Positions 10,670 through 20,565 of a stretch of DNA of 23,757 nt are shown one piece after another. A program made the position numbers and the translations under genes. Location: contig JABVXU010000725.1 of NCBI GenBank assembly GCA_013365365.1, positions 1 through 23,757 of the forward strand. The letters are read 5' to 3'. A model generated the notes under the pieces. That model was not told the DNA's origin, searched no databases, and saw only the letters and a list, made by a program, of their open reading frames with translations. This DNA is from Cruorifilaria tuberocauda (lineage: Eukaryota; Nematoda; Chromadorea; Rhabditida; Onchocercidae). The stretch's first letter is position 1, and every line of letters begins with the position of its first letter.

Positions 10670-11230
10670 CTTTTTATTATTGCTTGAAAAAAGTAATTCA
10701 TGAATATTTTAGCTTACTAAGTAATAAATAGTTTTAGCATTATATTGTTAATTAGTAATAAAAAGTAATTCATAAATGAAATATCAATGATATTCTTTAA
10801 AATATTTAAATGTTTTAGATTACAGCAATAAATAGTTTTATCATTATATTGTTAATTAGTAATAAAAAGTAATTCATGATAAAAAGTAATTAATAAATCA
10901 ATTTTTAAAATACTTATTATTATTGCTTGAAAAAAGTAATTCATAAATATTTTAGCCTATAATAATAAATAGTATTAATAATATTATTTCTGATATTCGT
11001 TCCAAAGCAATAATTCAGTAATCAATTATTAAATGATAGCATTTGAAAAATGGAACTAAGAAATGTTAGTAAATATTAATATTATGAAATAAATAAAGTT
11101 GAAATTATGTAATTCATTTCGAATATTCATTAAAATATTTATTATTATCACTTGAAAAATAAGTCAGAAACTTTACAGTAATATTACTTTAATAATTACA
11201 ATAATAAATAGTTTTATTATTATATTATTT
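10670..11230 (+). repeat. Degenerate repeat with GAAAAAAGTAATTCAT and AATAAATAGTTTTA modules
   Basis: The module GCTTGAAAAAAGTAATTCAT occurs near 10682 and 10927. The module AATAAATAGTTTTA followed by a TTATATTGTTAATTAG tail occurs near 10723 and 10826, with shortened forms near 10966 and 11204. The two best copies are about 103 bases apart. No coding potential. Confidence 0.7.
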
Positions 11231-11730
11231 CTGAAATATCATTGATATTCGTCTCATGGCAATCACTCAGTGATCATTGAGTGATTAATTCATTGATTAA
11301 TTATTAATGAGAGAGCTTGAAAAATCGAAAATCAATAATCGATTAATAGATATCAGCGTATTATGAAATTTTTATAGTTAGACGTTAAAAATTCAAATTA
11401 ATTTTATTCAATAAATATTTTGCTGTTCCAACAATTTTCGCCTATATTTCGATTCAATTTAATTTGTGGATTTAAATGAGAGAAAAGCGACTAATTGATC
11501 AATTAACCTTATTTGTTAATTAACCTTGTTTGTTAATTAACCTTTACCACACTTGTTATTTTCTCTTCATTAATTATTTCACTTAAACTTTCACCTTTGT
11601 TTTATTATTCATTTCAGGTCATGCGTGAAAATTCCATTTAATCGTATAATTTAGAGAAAATTTAAACAATTAATTATTAGCCGTAAATTGTAAAAATTAC
11701 ATTTTACCCGTTTATTTTAATTAACGAAAT

Positions 11731-11735
11731 TTCAG
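11731..11735 (+). promoter_or_regulatory. Candidate trans-splice acceptor for the transthyretin-like gene
   Basis: AAATTTCAG ends 18 bases before the start codon, with no donor close upstream. This is the layout of a nematode spliced-leader acceptor: a short outron end, TTTCAG, then ATG. It supports 11754 as the start. It could also be an ordinary acceptor after an unseen 5' untranslated exon. Confidence 0.45.
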
Positions 11736-11753
11736 CATAATTTCATATCGGAA

Positions 11754-13156
11754 ATGAAATACTTAATTATATTCACTATACTGTTAATATTCGGTACATT
11801 TGCATATCGTCAACAAACTCTTGGCATTCGGGGTCAATTAATGTGTGGTTCAAAACCATTGAATGATGCTCGAATTAAAGTATCCAATAAAAATCGACTT
11901 GGTAAGTGCTGCGACAAGTTCAAAGTTCAATTCTTACTTTTATTATCATAAAATACTAAAGTAAAGTAATACATATAAGGAGTTATAAAAGGAATAATTG
12001 GTTAAGTAAGATTACTTGATGAAATTCAAAAATTAATTATTTTTGCTAGTTTTTTTTTTTCCAGGCTTTGATGATCAATTGATTGATATAACAACAAATG
12101 CTACAGGTCATTTTGAGGCTATTGGAGGTCTTGGATCAATATTTAGAGTTAAACCACGACTTAAAATTTATCATACCTGTGATCACAACATTAATGTACT
12201 TGGAATGGGAATTAAAAAGGTATAGGATTTTTTTTTTATTTAAAATTAATTTAAAATATAGAAAGCCAGATTATGAAAATGATAAGCTAAAGAATAGAGT
12301 TATTGTCAGAATCACAAAAAATTTAACAAATTCAACTTTTTTCTTCTCATCAAATTTTGTCAAGTTTTAAATCGCTTTTTCACATCTTTAGTGATTAAAA
12401 ATTGAGCAAAAAAAATAGGAATAGGAATTGGTCTTGAATTTAAATTAAGTTAATAAGTATGCTTTAATTATTACAAGTTTGAATTTGAATTCGAATTTGA
12501 ATTCTACAGTTGTTATTGTATTCTGTCAATAGGAAAAAGAATGCAAGAATATTTATTCATAATAATTATAATTTAAAAATAATGTTTATAATTTAAAAAA
12601 GGATTAGAAAAAGTAGGAATAGAATTGATCGTGAATTTAAATTAAATTAATAAGTATGCTTCAACTATTACAAGTTTGAATTTGAATTCAAATTTGAATT
12701 TTACAATTGTTGCTGTATTTTATCAGTAAGAAAAAGAATACAAGAATAGTTATTCGTAATAACTCAAATTTGATTAAAAAAGTAAGAATAGAAAAAATTG
12801 ATTTTGAATTTAAATTAAATGAATGAGTGTACTTTAATTATTAACTTAATTAATTATAAGATTGCTTTGATTAATTATAAATTCGAATTTTACAATTGTT
12901 GCAGTATTCTGTCGGTAGTTGTAAGGGAAATAATACATGAATAAATGAATGATTACAATTTAATCAATTCCAATTGCGGTAATTAATTTACGATTAATAC
13001 AAAGTGATTAATTTGCAGCCATGTAAACGTAAAGTTATCTTCATAATTCCGCCTCGATTCATTACGCGTTCTGGAGCGGTGAAGGAATTTTTCGACATTG
13101 GTCGGATAAATATGCAAATTGTCTTTCCTCGTGAAGGGAGAAAATGTCTGGTGTAA
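11754..13156 (+). CDS. Transthyretin-like (TTL) family secreted protein, three exons, 146 aa
   Basis: Exons 11754-11901, 12065-12219 and 13019-13156 join cleanly (intron phases 1 and 0; donors GTAAGT and GTATAG; both acceptors AG). Residues 1-17 are a signal peptide (MKYLIIFTILLIFGTFA). The mature protein has the family order: GIRGQLMCGSKPLNDARIKV (residues 24-43), a G-F-DD loop, T.A.GHFE around 60-67, PRLKIYHTCDH (80-90), PCKRKVIFIIPP (102-113), and a terminal FDIGRINMQIVFP.EGRKCL. The four Cys at 31, 88, 103 and 144 are in the places usual for this family and should form two disulfides. N61-A-T is an N-glycosylation sequon inside the beta-sandwich region. The length is typical. TTL proteins are nematode secreted proteins, abundant in parasite secretions; known members act in recognition of dying cells or in nervous tissue, but most have no known ligand, and this one cannot be assigned further. 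It is a complete gene with no defects. Confidence 0.95.
12405..12935 (+). repeat. Three diverged copies of a ~185-bp repeat in TTL intron 2
   Basis: TGAATTTAAATTAA anchors copies at 12435, 12632 and 12805 (spacing 197 and 173). Each is followed by AATAAGTATGCTT..ATTATTACAAG, then a TTTGAATTTGAATT stretch, then ACAGTTGTT.TATTCTGTC and AGAAAAAGAAT.CAAGAATA. This expansion accounts for most of the length of the 800-bp intron 12220-13018. Confidence 0.8.
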
Positions 13157-13231
13157 ATTGGATAACTATTTGATTGAAAATGAATTTTGTTTAATTCTGA
13201 ATCATTCAATTCATGAATTTAACTCTCTTAT

Positions 13232-13690
13232 AATTACCAAATATCATCATAATCATTAATAATTATCAAATATTATCTTAATAAATAGTAATTATCAAAT
13301 ATTATCATTATCATTAATAATTATCAAACATCATCTTAAGCATTAATAATTATCAAATATCATCGTTATCATTAATAATTATCAAATATCATCATTATCA
13401 TTAATAATTATCAAATATCATCATTATCACTAATGATTATCAAATATCATCGTTATCATTAATAATTATCAAATATCATTACTATCATTAATAATTATCA
13501 AATACCATCGTTATCATTAGTAATTACCAAATATCATCATTATCACTAATAATTATCAAATATTATATTAATAATTAATAATTATCAAATATCATTATCA
13601 TCATTACTAATTATTAAGCATTATCGTAATCACTAAATATTGTTCAGTATCATCATAACCATTAATAATTATCAAATATCGTTATAATCA
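13232..13690 (+). repeat. 29-bp minisatellite rich in TTATCA
   Basis: The unit is ATTATCAAATATCATC followed by ATTATCATTAATA, 29 bases, with about 14-15 copies. Exact 29-base spacing is visible, for example at TATCAAA 13322, 13351 and 13380. Copies differ at few positions, mainly A/G in CATCATTATC against CATCGTTATC. Most units hold two TTATCA (TGATAA on the other strand), giving roughly 25 GATA-type cores in 450 bases. It starts about 75 bases after the TTL stop, so it may be partly transcribed. Confidence 0.93.
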
Positions 13691-13784
13691 TCATTACCAT
13701 CGAAATAATAATTATCTTTTCACATTATTTTATTATGTGAATGTTTTTTTTCTTCTGATATATGTATGTAAGAATTCCATTGGT

Positions 13785-14580
13785 ATCATTGAAAATTTTT
13801 CAAAATGAATTCATTTTTTGTTATTTGTAAAATTAAATGAATTGAAATTTAGTGATCATTTATCAATTAATTTTTTTCATCGTTCTGTTAAATTTCATTA
13901 TTTTATGACACTTAACTATGTAAATTTATCGACTAATTGAAAATTAAACTTAATTAATTAATTAATTAATTGGTACGATGAAAAAATTTTCAAAAAATAA
14001 ATTCAATTTTTGTTACTTATAAAGTTAACCATTAGCATTAATTAATTAATTAAGTAATTAATACATTTATTGCTTCATCAAACTTTTTATTCTTTTATGA
14101 TACTATAAACTATATAAAAATTAATTGATCAGCTTGCAAGTTGGAAAAACTTTCAAAATGAATTCATTTTTATTGTTTGTAAAGTTAAGTTGAATTGAAA
14201 TGTAATGGGCGCTTATCAATTAACACTTATCAATTATCATTTATCATTTATCATTTATCAATTATCAATTATTATATCATTTCTTTTTTCATTTTGTGAT
14301 ATAAGAATTAATTGATTAAATTTTTGAAAAAATGACTTCATTTTTATCATTTATGAAATTAAATGAATTGAAATGTAATAGCCATTTATCAATTGATTGA
14401 AATAAAATTAATTAATTAATTGATACCTTTCTTTTTACACTGTTTTAATAAATTTCTTATTATTTTTTAGTACTAAACAAACTAATAATTATTTAATCAA
14501 TTCGTACGTTGAGAAATTTCTGCCAAAAATAATTTCATTTTTTTGTTATTTGTAAAATTAAATGATTCGAATTATCATGA
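13785..14580 (+). repeat. ~180-bp degenerate tandem repeat, about five copies
   Basis: A module of GAAAATTTTTCAAAATGAATTC, then a CATTTTT.TT stretch, then GTAAAATTAAATGAATTGAAAT recurs with anchors near 13806, 13998, 14159, 14332 and 14530 (spacing 160-200). Stretches of TTAATTAATTAATT and TTTATCAATTA lie between. Highly diverged and non-coding. Confidence 0.7.
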
Positions 14581-15514
14581 TAACGATCGTTTATCACTAA
14601 AACAATTTCAATTCGTTAGCTATTCTTCAATCTTTGACCCAAACTTAACAAAAGACAGGTTAAAATGAATTTAAATGTCATGTGAAATAGATTATTATTC
14701 TGTCGGCAAATCTCTTTTCTTCCATTTCTTTTGTTTCATTCTGCTTGATTTGGATTGAAATTATACCAGTTCTTTTGTTAGATATCACTTATCACTAATA
14801 TCAATTTATTCACTTCTTTTTTCTTTTTTTTTCTTTTTTTTTTTTTTTGAAACATCATTTCGTTTCATAGCATCTAATTAATTAATTAATTAATTATTTC
14901 TAAATTCTTTAGTATAAGAATTTTTTTTTTCCCTTTTACACTTTCAATTTCAATCAACGTTCATTATTTATTGATAAAAAATGTTTGAAATTGACATTTC
15001 GTTGAAATAATTTTTGATTTCTTTTTTTTTTTTTTTCAAATTACGATAAAAACTAAAAGACATTTAATATTTGCATATGTCGATAATTAATGATAATGAT
15101 TATTTCTAGGATTAAATGATTTTTCTGTTCATATAACAAGATTTTTTTCGCGTTTTTTCCTTTTTCACTTTTTTCTTCAAATAACGAATCGCATGAAATT
15201 TGAATTATAGTAAAATGAATGAAATTTAATACGATGAAGCAAGAGAGGTGTGAAGAGAAAGCTGGAAAACGGATATCGATGATTATAGCGAGGATTGAAA
15301 TTAAGATGAAGAAAAATGCGAGAGAAGAAACATATAATCATTCTGCTACAAATCCTTTAAATTAAATCATATTTAACCATATTATCCGGAACTTTTTTGC
15401 ATATTTTTATTATCTCTATCATAATTATTATCGTTATTCAAGGATGAATTTAATTTTATATTAAAAAATGCATTCGTTTTCAAATAATCGAAAATTTGCA
15501 TATTTTCATCAGTG

Positions 15515-15660
15515 TCATTATCATTACTATTATCACTGTCATTATCACTATCATTATCATTATCATTATTATAGTTTGTTCGAGATACATTACCATTACC
15601 ACTGTCATTATCACTATCATTATCATTATCATTATCATTATTATAGTTTGTTCGAGATAG
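15515..15660 (+). repeat. (TCATTA)n-type hexamer repeat with a duplicated 72-bp block
   Basis: TCATTATCACTATCATTATC runs lead twice into ATTATAGTTTGTTCGAGATA (GTTTGTTCGAGATA at 15574 and 15646, 72 bases apart). The 6-base rhythm gives an apparent His/Tyr-rich open frame, which is an artefact of the repeat. Confidence 0.85.
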
Positions 15661-15812
15661 TTATAATAAAATGGGAGAAATGAAAATTAGAAATATACGA
15701 GATGATGTTGACGTCACATTTAATAATACACTTACGGAGAATTAAATGATGATAGCTTTAGGGTTTTATTTTATTTTAAATTTATATAAATTAGGATGTC
15801 AAGCTTTCCAGA

Positions 15813-15840
15813 TATCTATCTATCTATCTATCTATGTATC
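15813..15840 (+). repeat. (TATC)n microsatellite
   Basis: Six to seven TATC units with one interruption (GTATC) at the end. Confidence 0.93.
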
Positions 15841-15934
15841 TTAGATTGATAATATGGTATGACAGATTGCTGATGAAAAGTTTGACAAATTAGAAGAAGA
15901 TAAATGCTGATATAGAATATGGAATGATCAACCA

Positions 15935-15937
15935 AGA

Positions 15938-15968
<31 letters not shown>

Positions 15969-15981
15969 GAGAGAGAGAGGG
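15935..15981 (+). repeat. (GA)n microsatellite
   Basis: Purine GA tract of about 45 bases, interrupted once by GGGA. A second, shorter GA-rich tract lies at 16340-16390. Confidence 0.93.
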
Positions 15982-17473
15982 GATGATTAGATGATGATAA
16001 TTTTGGCGTCGCTGGTTTTCAACTATGTTCACAAATTATCGCCTCAAGCTGTAATATATAAACGATATAATTTTTGTTCCAATTGCCAGTTATATTCCAA
16101 TCATCTCCATTGTATTTCCAGCAAATCACCAAACTTTTATCATCATCCATTCTTATTAGTATTAATAGTAAAGCAAAAATTAATTTTCATTTTACTTCCT
16201 GTTAACTGATCTAGTTGATCAGTGATTTTATCAGTGGTTTATCATTGCTTGATCAGTGCTTGATCAGTGGTTGATTAGTTTTTTTTGCTTGCTTGCTTGT
16301 TTGTTTGTTTACTCAAAACGATAAATTTACATTTTATCTAGGAAGGAGGAAAAGAGGAAGAAAGAGAGAGAGAGAAAGAGAGAAAAGGTTGAAAAAAAAA
16401 AAAAGAAGGATTTTATTCTCTGCAATGGTTAGTTTTAATTTTTTTTTATTTTTCTTTTAATTAAAATAAGAAATTTTAATTTTAGTTTAAATATCATGAT
16501 TATTATTATTATTATTGTAGTTATAGTTTGTAAAATTTTCAATTGTAATATAATTAAAAAAGATACGGTATTTTGGAATAGTTTAATATTTCATGCAAGA
16601 AGAAACTCATGAGTTATATTTAATTTAACAGTTTAAATTAAATTAATTGTTTATTAGCTATTCGATTGCTTTACATATGTATTATATTTTGGGATAGTAA
16701 TTTGAAAAGAAACATAAAAATTATTGTAAATTGTAGTGAAGCGGAAAAGAGAAGCATGTTTCCGGATTGAGATACCGGAAAGAGTAATGAGGAAACTATT
16801 TCAATTCAATTCTTTTACTCCTAAATTATTTCATTGTTCATTTGAATATTTTATTACCTTAAGAAGTAATATAGTAATAATAATAATAATAATAGCTAAT
16901 TATTGAGATATCAAGCATATTATTTTTATTTTATTCCTTTAATTAATATAAAAAATGAGCTTATTAGTAATTAGGGAAATTGATTGAATTACCTTAATTA
17001 CTAATCAGTTTACTTTTAAGCTGTAGAAATTGTTAATCAACTGGGAAGATAAAAATTAAAGTGTAACATTTAAATATTTTATAAATGAATGTTCAAATCA
17101 ATAGGTAAAGTGAAAATGTTACTTAAGTATTATTTACTTTTTTAAGTATAATTTACTTTCAACATTAATATCACAATCGAAATTACTTTTCATTTATTCA
17201 AACTTAATTAATTAGTTAAAAATTATTTACATAATTTGATATGAATGATAACTATTTCAATTATTACTATAAATAAATGAACAAAATCATGGATTTAGTT
17301 TTTTGATCTAATCAAAATTGTGTGAAATCTCCGGTACTCTTCATATTATCTCAGATATTACTTTGATAATAATCGATGACGTAGGAAGTTAAACGTATAA
17401 GTTAAGCAACGTAAATTAGACTTATGTAAAGCGAAATTCCTCCTTAAATATATTCAGCGAAATGGATAAATAG

Positions 17474-17480
17474 TATAAAA
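17474..17480 (+). promoter_or_regulatory. Candidate TATA box upstream of the glycine-rich gene
   Basis: TATAAAA about 97 bases before the ATG at 17571, in a 250-base stretch that is less repetitive than its surroundings. The base composition makes chance matches likely, so this rests mainly on the nearby candidate first exon. Confidence 0.25.
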
Positions 17481-17570
17481 TACTTAATAGTATTTTACTA
17501 ACTTTACGATTACTCGATAACTTTACGCTTAAACGTTATTACCTATGATCTGAACTTCATTAGTTACAAA

Positions 17571-17581
17571 ATGGTGTACAA
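17571..17581 (+). CDS. Candidate first coding exon of the glycine-rich gene (uncertain)
   Basis: ATGGTGTACAA is followed by a strong donor, GTAAGT. In the related 51-residue gene the first exon is likewise tiny (five codons). Joined to the good acceptor at 18875 it is out of frame (stop after a few codons), because the downstream exon needs phase 0. It would be in frame through a weaker AG at 18849-18850 (TATTCAAG), giving MVYKKRISYDFQEFALIS. A missing G in AAG|GTAAGT would also restore phase. Other possible starts are ATG directly before GTAATA near 18079 and ATGAGAATA near 18400. Confidence 0.3.
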
Positions 17582-18875
17582 GTAAGTCTTTGAATATTAA
17601 TTGTTTATGTTTATGAGATATGCGTACATAATTGATAGTTAAATTTTGCTTATCAATTCAAACAATCATTTATTAAGTATTAATCATAAAGATGATTGTT
17701 AATTAAATAACTGTTCCGGAAACTTGATCCGGAAATTTTCAATGCTAACAATATTAGTTATTCTAAAAGGTATTTAAAGGTACCATTATAAAGAGTGTGT
17801 AAAATATTTATTTCATTGCATTACTGAAAGATTTCAAGAAAAAGGATGTTAGCTTCATTTTAGAATAAAAATAATCATTTCAAAGATATGAATTTAAAAA
17901 ATTCAATTTTATTAAATCTTACTGAAACCTTGAAAATTTCTCAAACTTAGTGATTGCAAAAATATAAAATGATATTGTATCACTTGCTATCAGGCTTTTA
18001 TCACTAGCTATCAGAAAGATTTCTTTGAAAAAAATTCCTTAAATATTTGAATTAAAAGATTTGCTATAATTTTTGAAATGGTAATATAAGAATTTAGTTT
18101 TTAATTACTTTAGAAATTATCAGATAAACTTTCAAAGTTTCCTTCAAAGTCGTTATTCGTTATCATTTGCCAGCAGAATTAGTAATCTCATAGTAAAGAT
18201 AATTAAGTTAATCTCTTGCAATCCTTGTATTATTATAATTTTTAAAATTTATACAGTAATCTTTTGCATACTTTGAATATAATAAAATAGTTAGAGTAGT
18301 ATTTTTCATTTAATTAACTTTTACTTCTTTTGAAATATATAAATGATGATTTATTAAAATCCAAAGTTAGTGACAAGAGTTTCAAAAAAGTTTTTAAATA
18401 TGAGAATAGTGATAATCTACTATGAGATTACTGTTAAGTTGCCATTTGAAAATAAATGAATTGCTTTTCAAATCATCCATGAGATAACTCTTATAGGAAA
18501 GGACGAGAAATAATAAAATTTTAAAACTTGTATGATTTGATGTAAAGATTGATAAATTCGCCTTTTTTCCCATTTTTAAATGATATCAAAATTATAGGCG
18601 ATGATAAGATGTGATAGTACTTTAGCTGCAAATATCTTAAAAGTAAAGTAAGTGAAAGTAAGTAAAGTAAAGTAACTGATGATCAGTAATACTATGATTA
18701 ATTAATTAGTTACTAGATGGCTAATTGCACCAATTACTTTTCATTACTAAAACTAATTGTAACAGAATAAAAGTTAAAGGAGTGATAATATATATTGTAC
18801 GGATTAATCAAATCTTTTAAAAGTTACACTTTTTCTTCTATCTATTCAAGAAAGAGGATAAGTTATGACTTTCAG

Positions 18876-20565
18876 GAATTTGCACTAATATCAATCCTGC
18901 TAGTTCATCCGGTTTACACATGTTTTGGCGGTTCAGGATGTTGTCAATCACAACAACAAGGATGTGGTGGACCACCCTGTGGTGGTGGAGGTGGTAAAGG
19001 CGGAGGGTAAATTAATTCTAATCATTTATTTTATATAATAATAGAATTGAAAAAAGAATGAAACTTTCATTTTTTCTCATTTAAAAAAAAAGAATTGAAT
19101 TACACGAAGTAATAAAAACATTTTATTAATGCTATGAACGATTAATTGGAATTAAATTAAATAATGAAATTGGAAATAAAAGAATTATATAATTAAGAAT
19201 TATATAATTGAATATTTAAAATAATCGGTTTTTACTTGCAAGAAAAAAAATGATCATATATTGTTAGATTATTTTAATTAATAATTCATTTCATGGTGTA
19301 TCTTTAAATAATTATATTATTTTAATGAGGAAATTTTAGGTATGCAGTTCCATCCGGTGGTGGCGGTGGAGGAGGTGGCTATGCAGTTCCATCATATGGT
19401 GGTGGTGGTGGCGGAGGTGGTTACGCAGCTCCGGGTGGTGGTGGAGGAGGTTATGCATCTCCAGGTGGTGGTGGAGGTTACGCAGGTCCATCATTTGGTG
19501 GTGGTGGTGGAGGTTACGCAGGTCCATCGTTTGGTGGTGGTGGTGGAGGTTACGCAGGTTCATCATTCGGTGGTGGAGGTTTTGCAGGACCAGCATTCGG
19601 TATTGGAGGAGGTGGTATCGGAGGTGGTTCTTATGCAGCAGGACCATCATTAGGTGGTGGTGGAGGAGGAAGTTATGGTGCTGGACCAGCATTTGCTCCA
19701 GCATCTTACAGTGGTGCACCTCAAGCAGCTGCGCCACCATCATTCAATGCACCTATAGCAGCACCACCACCTGGATCATATAGTGCTGGTGGTGGTGGTG
19801 GAGGTGGTGGTGGTGGTGGTGGTGGTGGTGGTGGTGGAGGAGGACCATCTTACAATAGGCCTCAGGCACAGTTCAGAGACTCTACTCTCGATAGTGCACA
19901 ACCACCTCTGCTACCACCGGAAGTACCAGCAAGTCCGCCAGTAAATCCACCAGCAAGTCCACCAGTAAATCCACCAGTACCAGGACGATTTACAGCAGAA
20001 GCTGTTGAACAAGCAACTCTTCCCGACGGTAAAAATGGTTTCCTAATTTTTCCTCTATTAAATTGAAAAGTGAAAAATTTTTCTTCAGACTGAAGCATAA
20101 ATACTTTACAAAATTTATAACAGTTAATTTGATAAAGTTAATATATTTTTAGATTTATTGATAGAGAAAAATAATTATTGATAAATTTGATAATTTTTCA
20201 AAATTTTTACTATTACTACAAATGACTTAATTGCAAATATCAATAAGTTAAACCTTTAAGTATTATAATTATTAAATATACTAATTTTAAAGTTATTAAA
20301 TATGTTAATTATGTATTTTTTCGAATGTAACAAATGAGATAACTCAAGAAGAGAGTAAATAATAAGCATTTTAATTAAATTAATTAAATAATTATCGTTT
20401 TTTTTAGGTGCAGCAATTGATCTTGGAAGCGTTTCAGCCGTATCATCAGCAATTGGTGAAACAATCGAAGGTGGAACTCATGATATTGTCCAACAACATG
20501 GTTCAACAGCAGGAGCAGTTCCGGTTATTGTAAAAAATAACAAACTACGATACTGGCGATATTAA
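18876..20565 (+). CDS. Glycine-rich secreted protein with CC..CGG head and YAxP-polyglycine repeats
   Basis: Exons 18876-19006, 19340-20028 and 20408-20565 encode 325 residues; the start codon lies in an upstream exon that is not certain. Acceptors are TTTCAG, TTTTAG and TTTTTAG; donors are GTAAAT and GTAAAA; phases 0, 2 and 1 agree. The second coding exon begins with a hydrophobic core, EFALISILLVHPVYT, then Cys and C.....CC......C....C within CFGGSGCCQSQQQGCGGPPC, so the protein is very probably secreted. The large exon has about eight Y/F-A-(V/A/S/G)-(P/S) units separated by 4-8 glycines, an Ala/Pro-rich part, a run of 19 glycines (19788-19844), then PASPPVNP twice. The last exon is non-repetitive, beginning GAAIDLGSVSAVSSAIGE and ending KLRYWRY, and has no cysteine. 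YAxP-glycine repeats are typical of structural cuticle or shell proteins in other animals; this suggests, but does not prove, a matrix role. I do not recognise a named family; it lacks the cysteines of the nematode ground-like domain. It appears paralogous to the 51-residue gene at 7064-8454. Confidence 0.82.
19788..19844 (+). repeat. (GGT/GGA)19 polyglycine codon run
   Basis: Nineteen consecutive glycine codons, almost all GGT, lying in the large exon of the glycine-rich gene. Such a run mutates by slippage, so its length may vary between individuals. The complementary strand shows a long His-rich open frame across this exon, which is a by-product of the GGT codons. Confidence 0.95.

Larger units (their letters stand above)
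8455..11753. other. Gene-free AT-rich intergenic region
   Basis: Short open frames near 8744-8935 and 8998-9186 lack an ATG context, domain or splice support and are judged spurious. The region holds repeat blocks at 9345-9850 and 10670-11230. A less AT-rich patch lies at 10028-10085 (CTCCCCCGCCCTACTATTCC), with no recognisable gene. The last 150 bases form the upstream region of the transthyretin-like gene. Confidence 0.6.
13157..17570. other. Repeat-filled intergenic region between the TTL and glycine-rich genes
   Basis: No gene could be supported. An AATAAA at 13280-13285 may end the TTL transcript. The region carries the minisatellites and simple repeats listed separately. A 72-codon ATG frame at 15991-16209 has no signal, domain or splice support and is left unannotated. 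From about 17330 to 17570 the sequence is less repetitive and has a TATAAAA at 17474, so it may be the promoter of the downstream gene. Confidence 0.6.

Noticed and set aside
12994..13209. 71-codon minus-strand frame over TTL exon 3
   Set aside because: Lies opposite a well-supported exon with conserved TTL residues.
15468..15683. Open frame with repeated His-Tyr
   Set aside because: It arises from the (TCATTA)n hexamer repeat; repeats of six bases keep any frame open.
15991..16209. 72-codon ATG frame with hydrophobic start
   Set aside because: No recognisable domain, no splice or polyadenylation context, and several weak codons; a frame of this length is expected by chance somewhere in 24 kb. 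Could be revisited if transcripts map here.
19342..19653. 103-codon Val/Glu-rich open frame on the plus strand
   Set aside because: A shifted reading of the same GGT repeats (GTG, GAG). The spliced frame gives signal, Cys head and continuous repeats, so this is a shadow.
19336..19743. 135-codon His/Leu/Met-rich open frame on the minus strand
   Set aside because: It is the complement of the GGT/GGA/GCA codons of the glycine-rich exon; GGT read in antisense gives the His-rich pattern. No independent start or splice signals.
18876..20565. Assignment of the glycine-rich gene to the ground-like/hedgehog-related (grl) family
   Set aside because: Gly/Cys-rich N-terminus is similar in style, but the C-terminus lacks the conserved cysteines and pattern of the ground-like domain.
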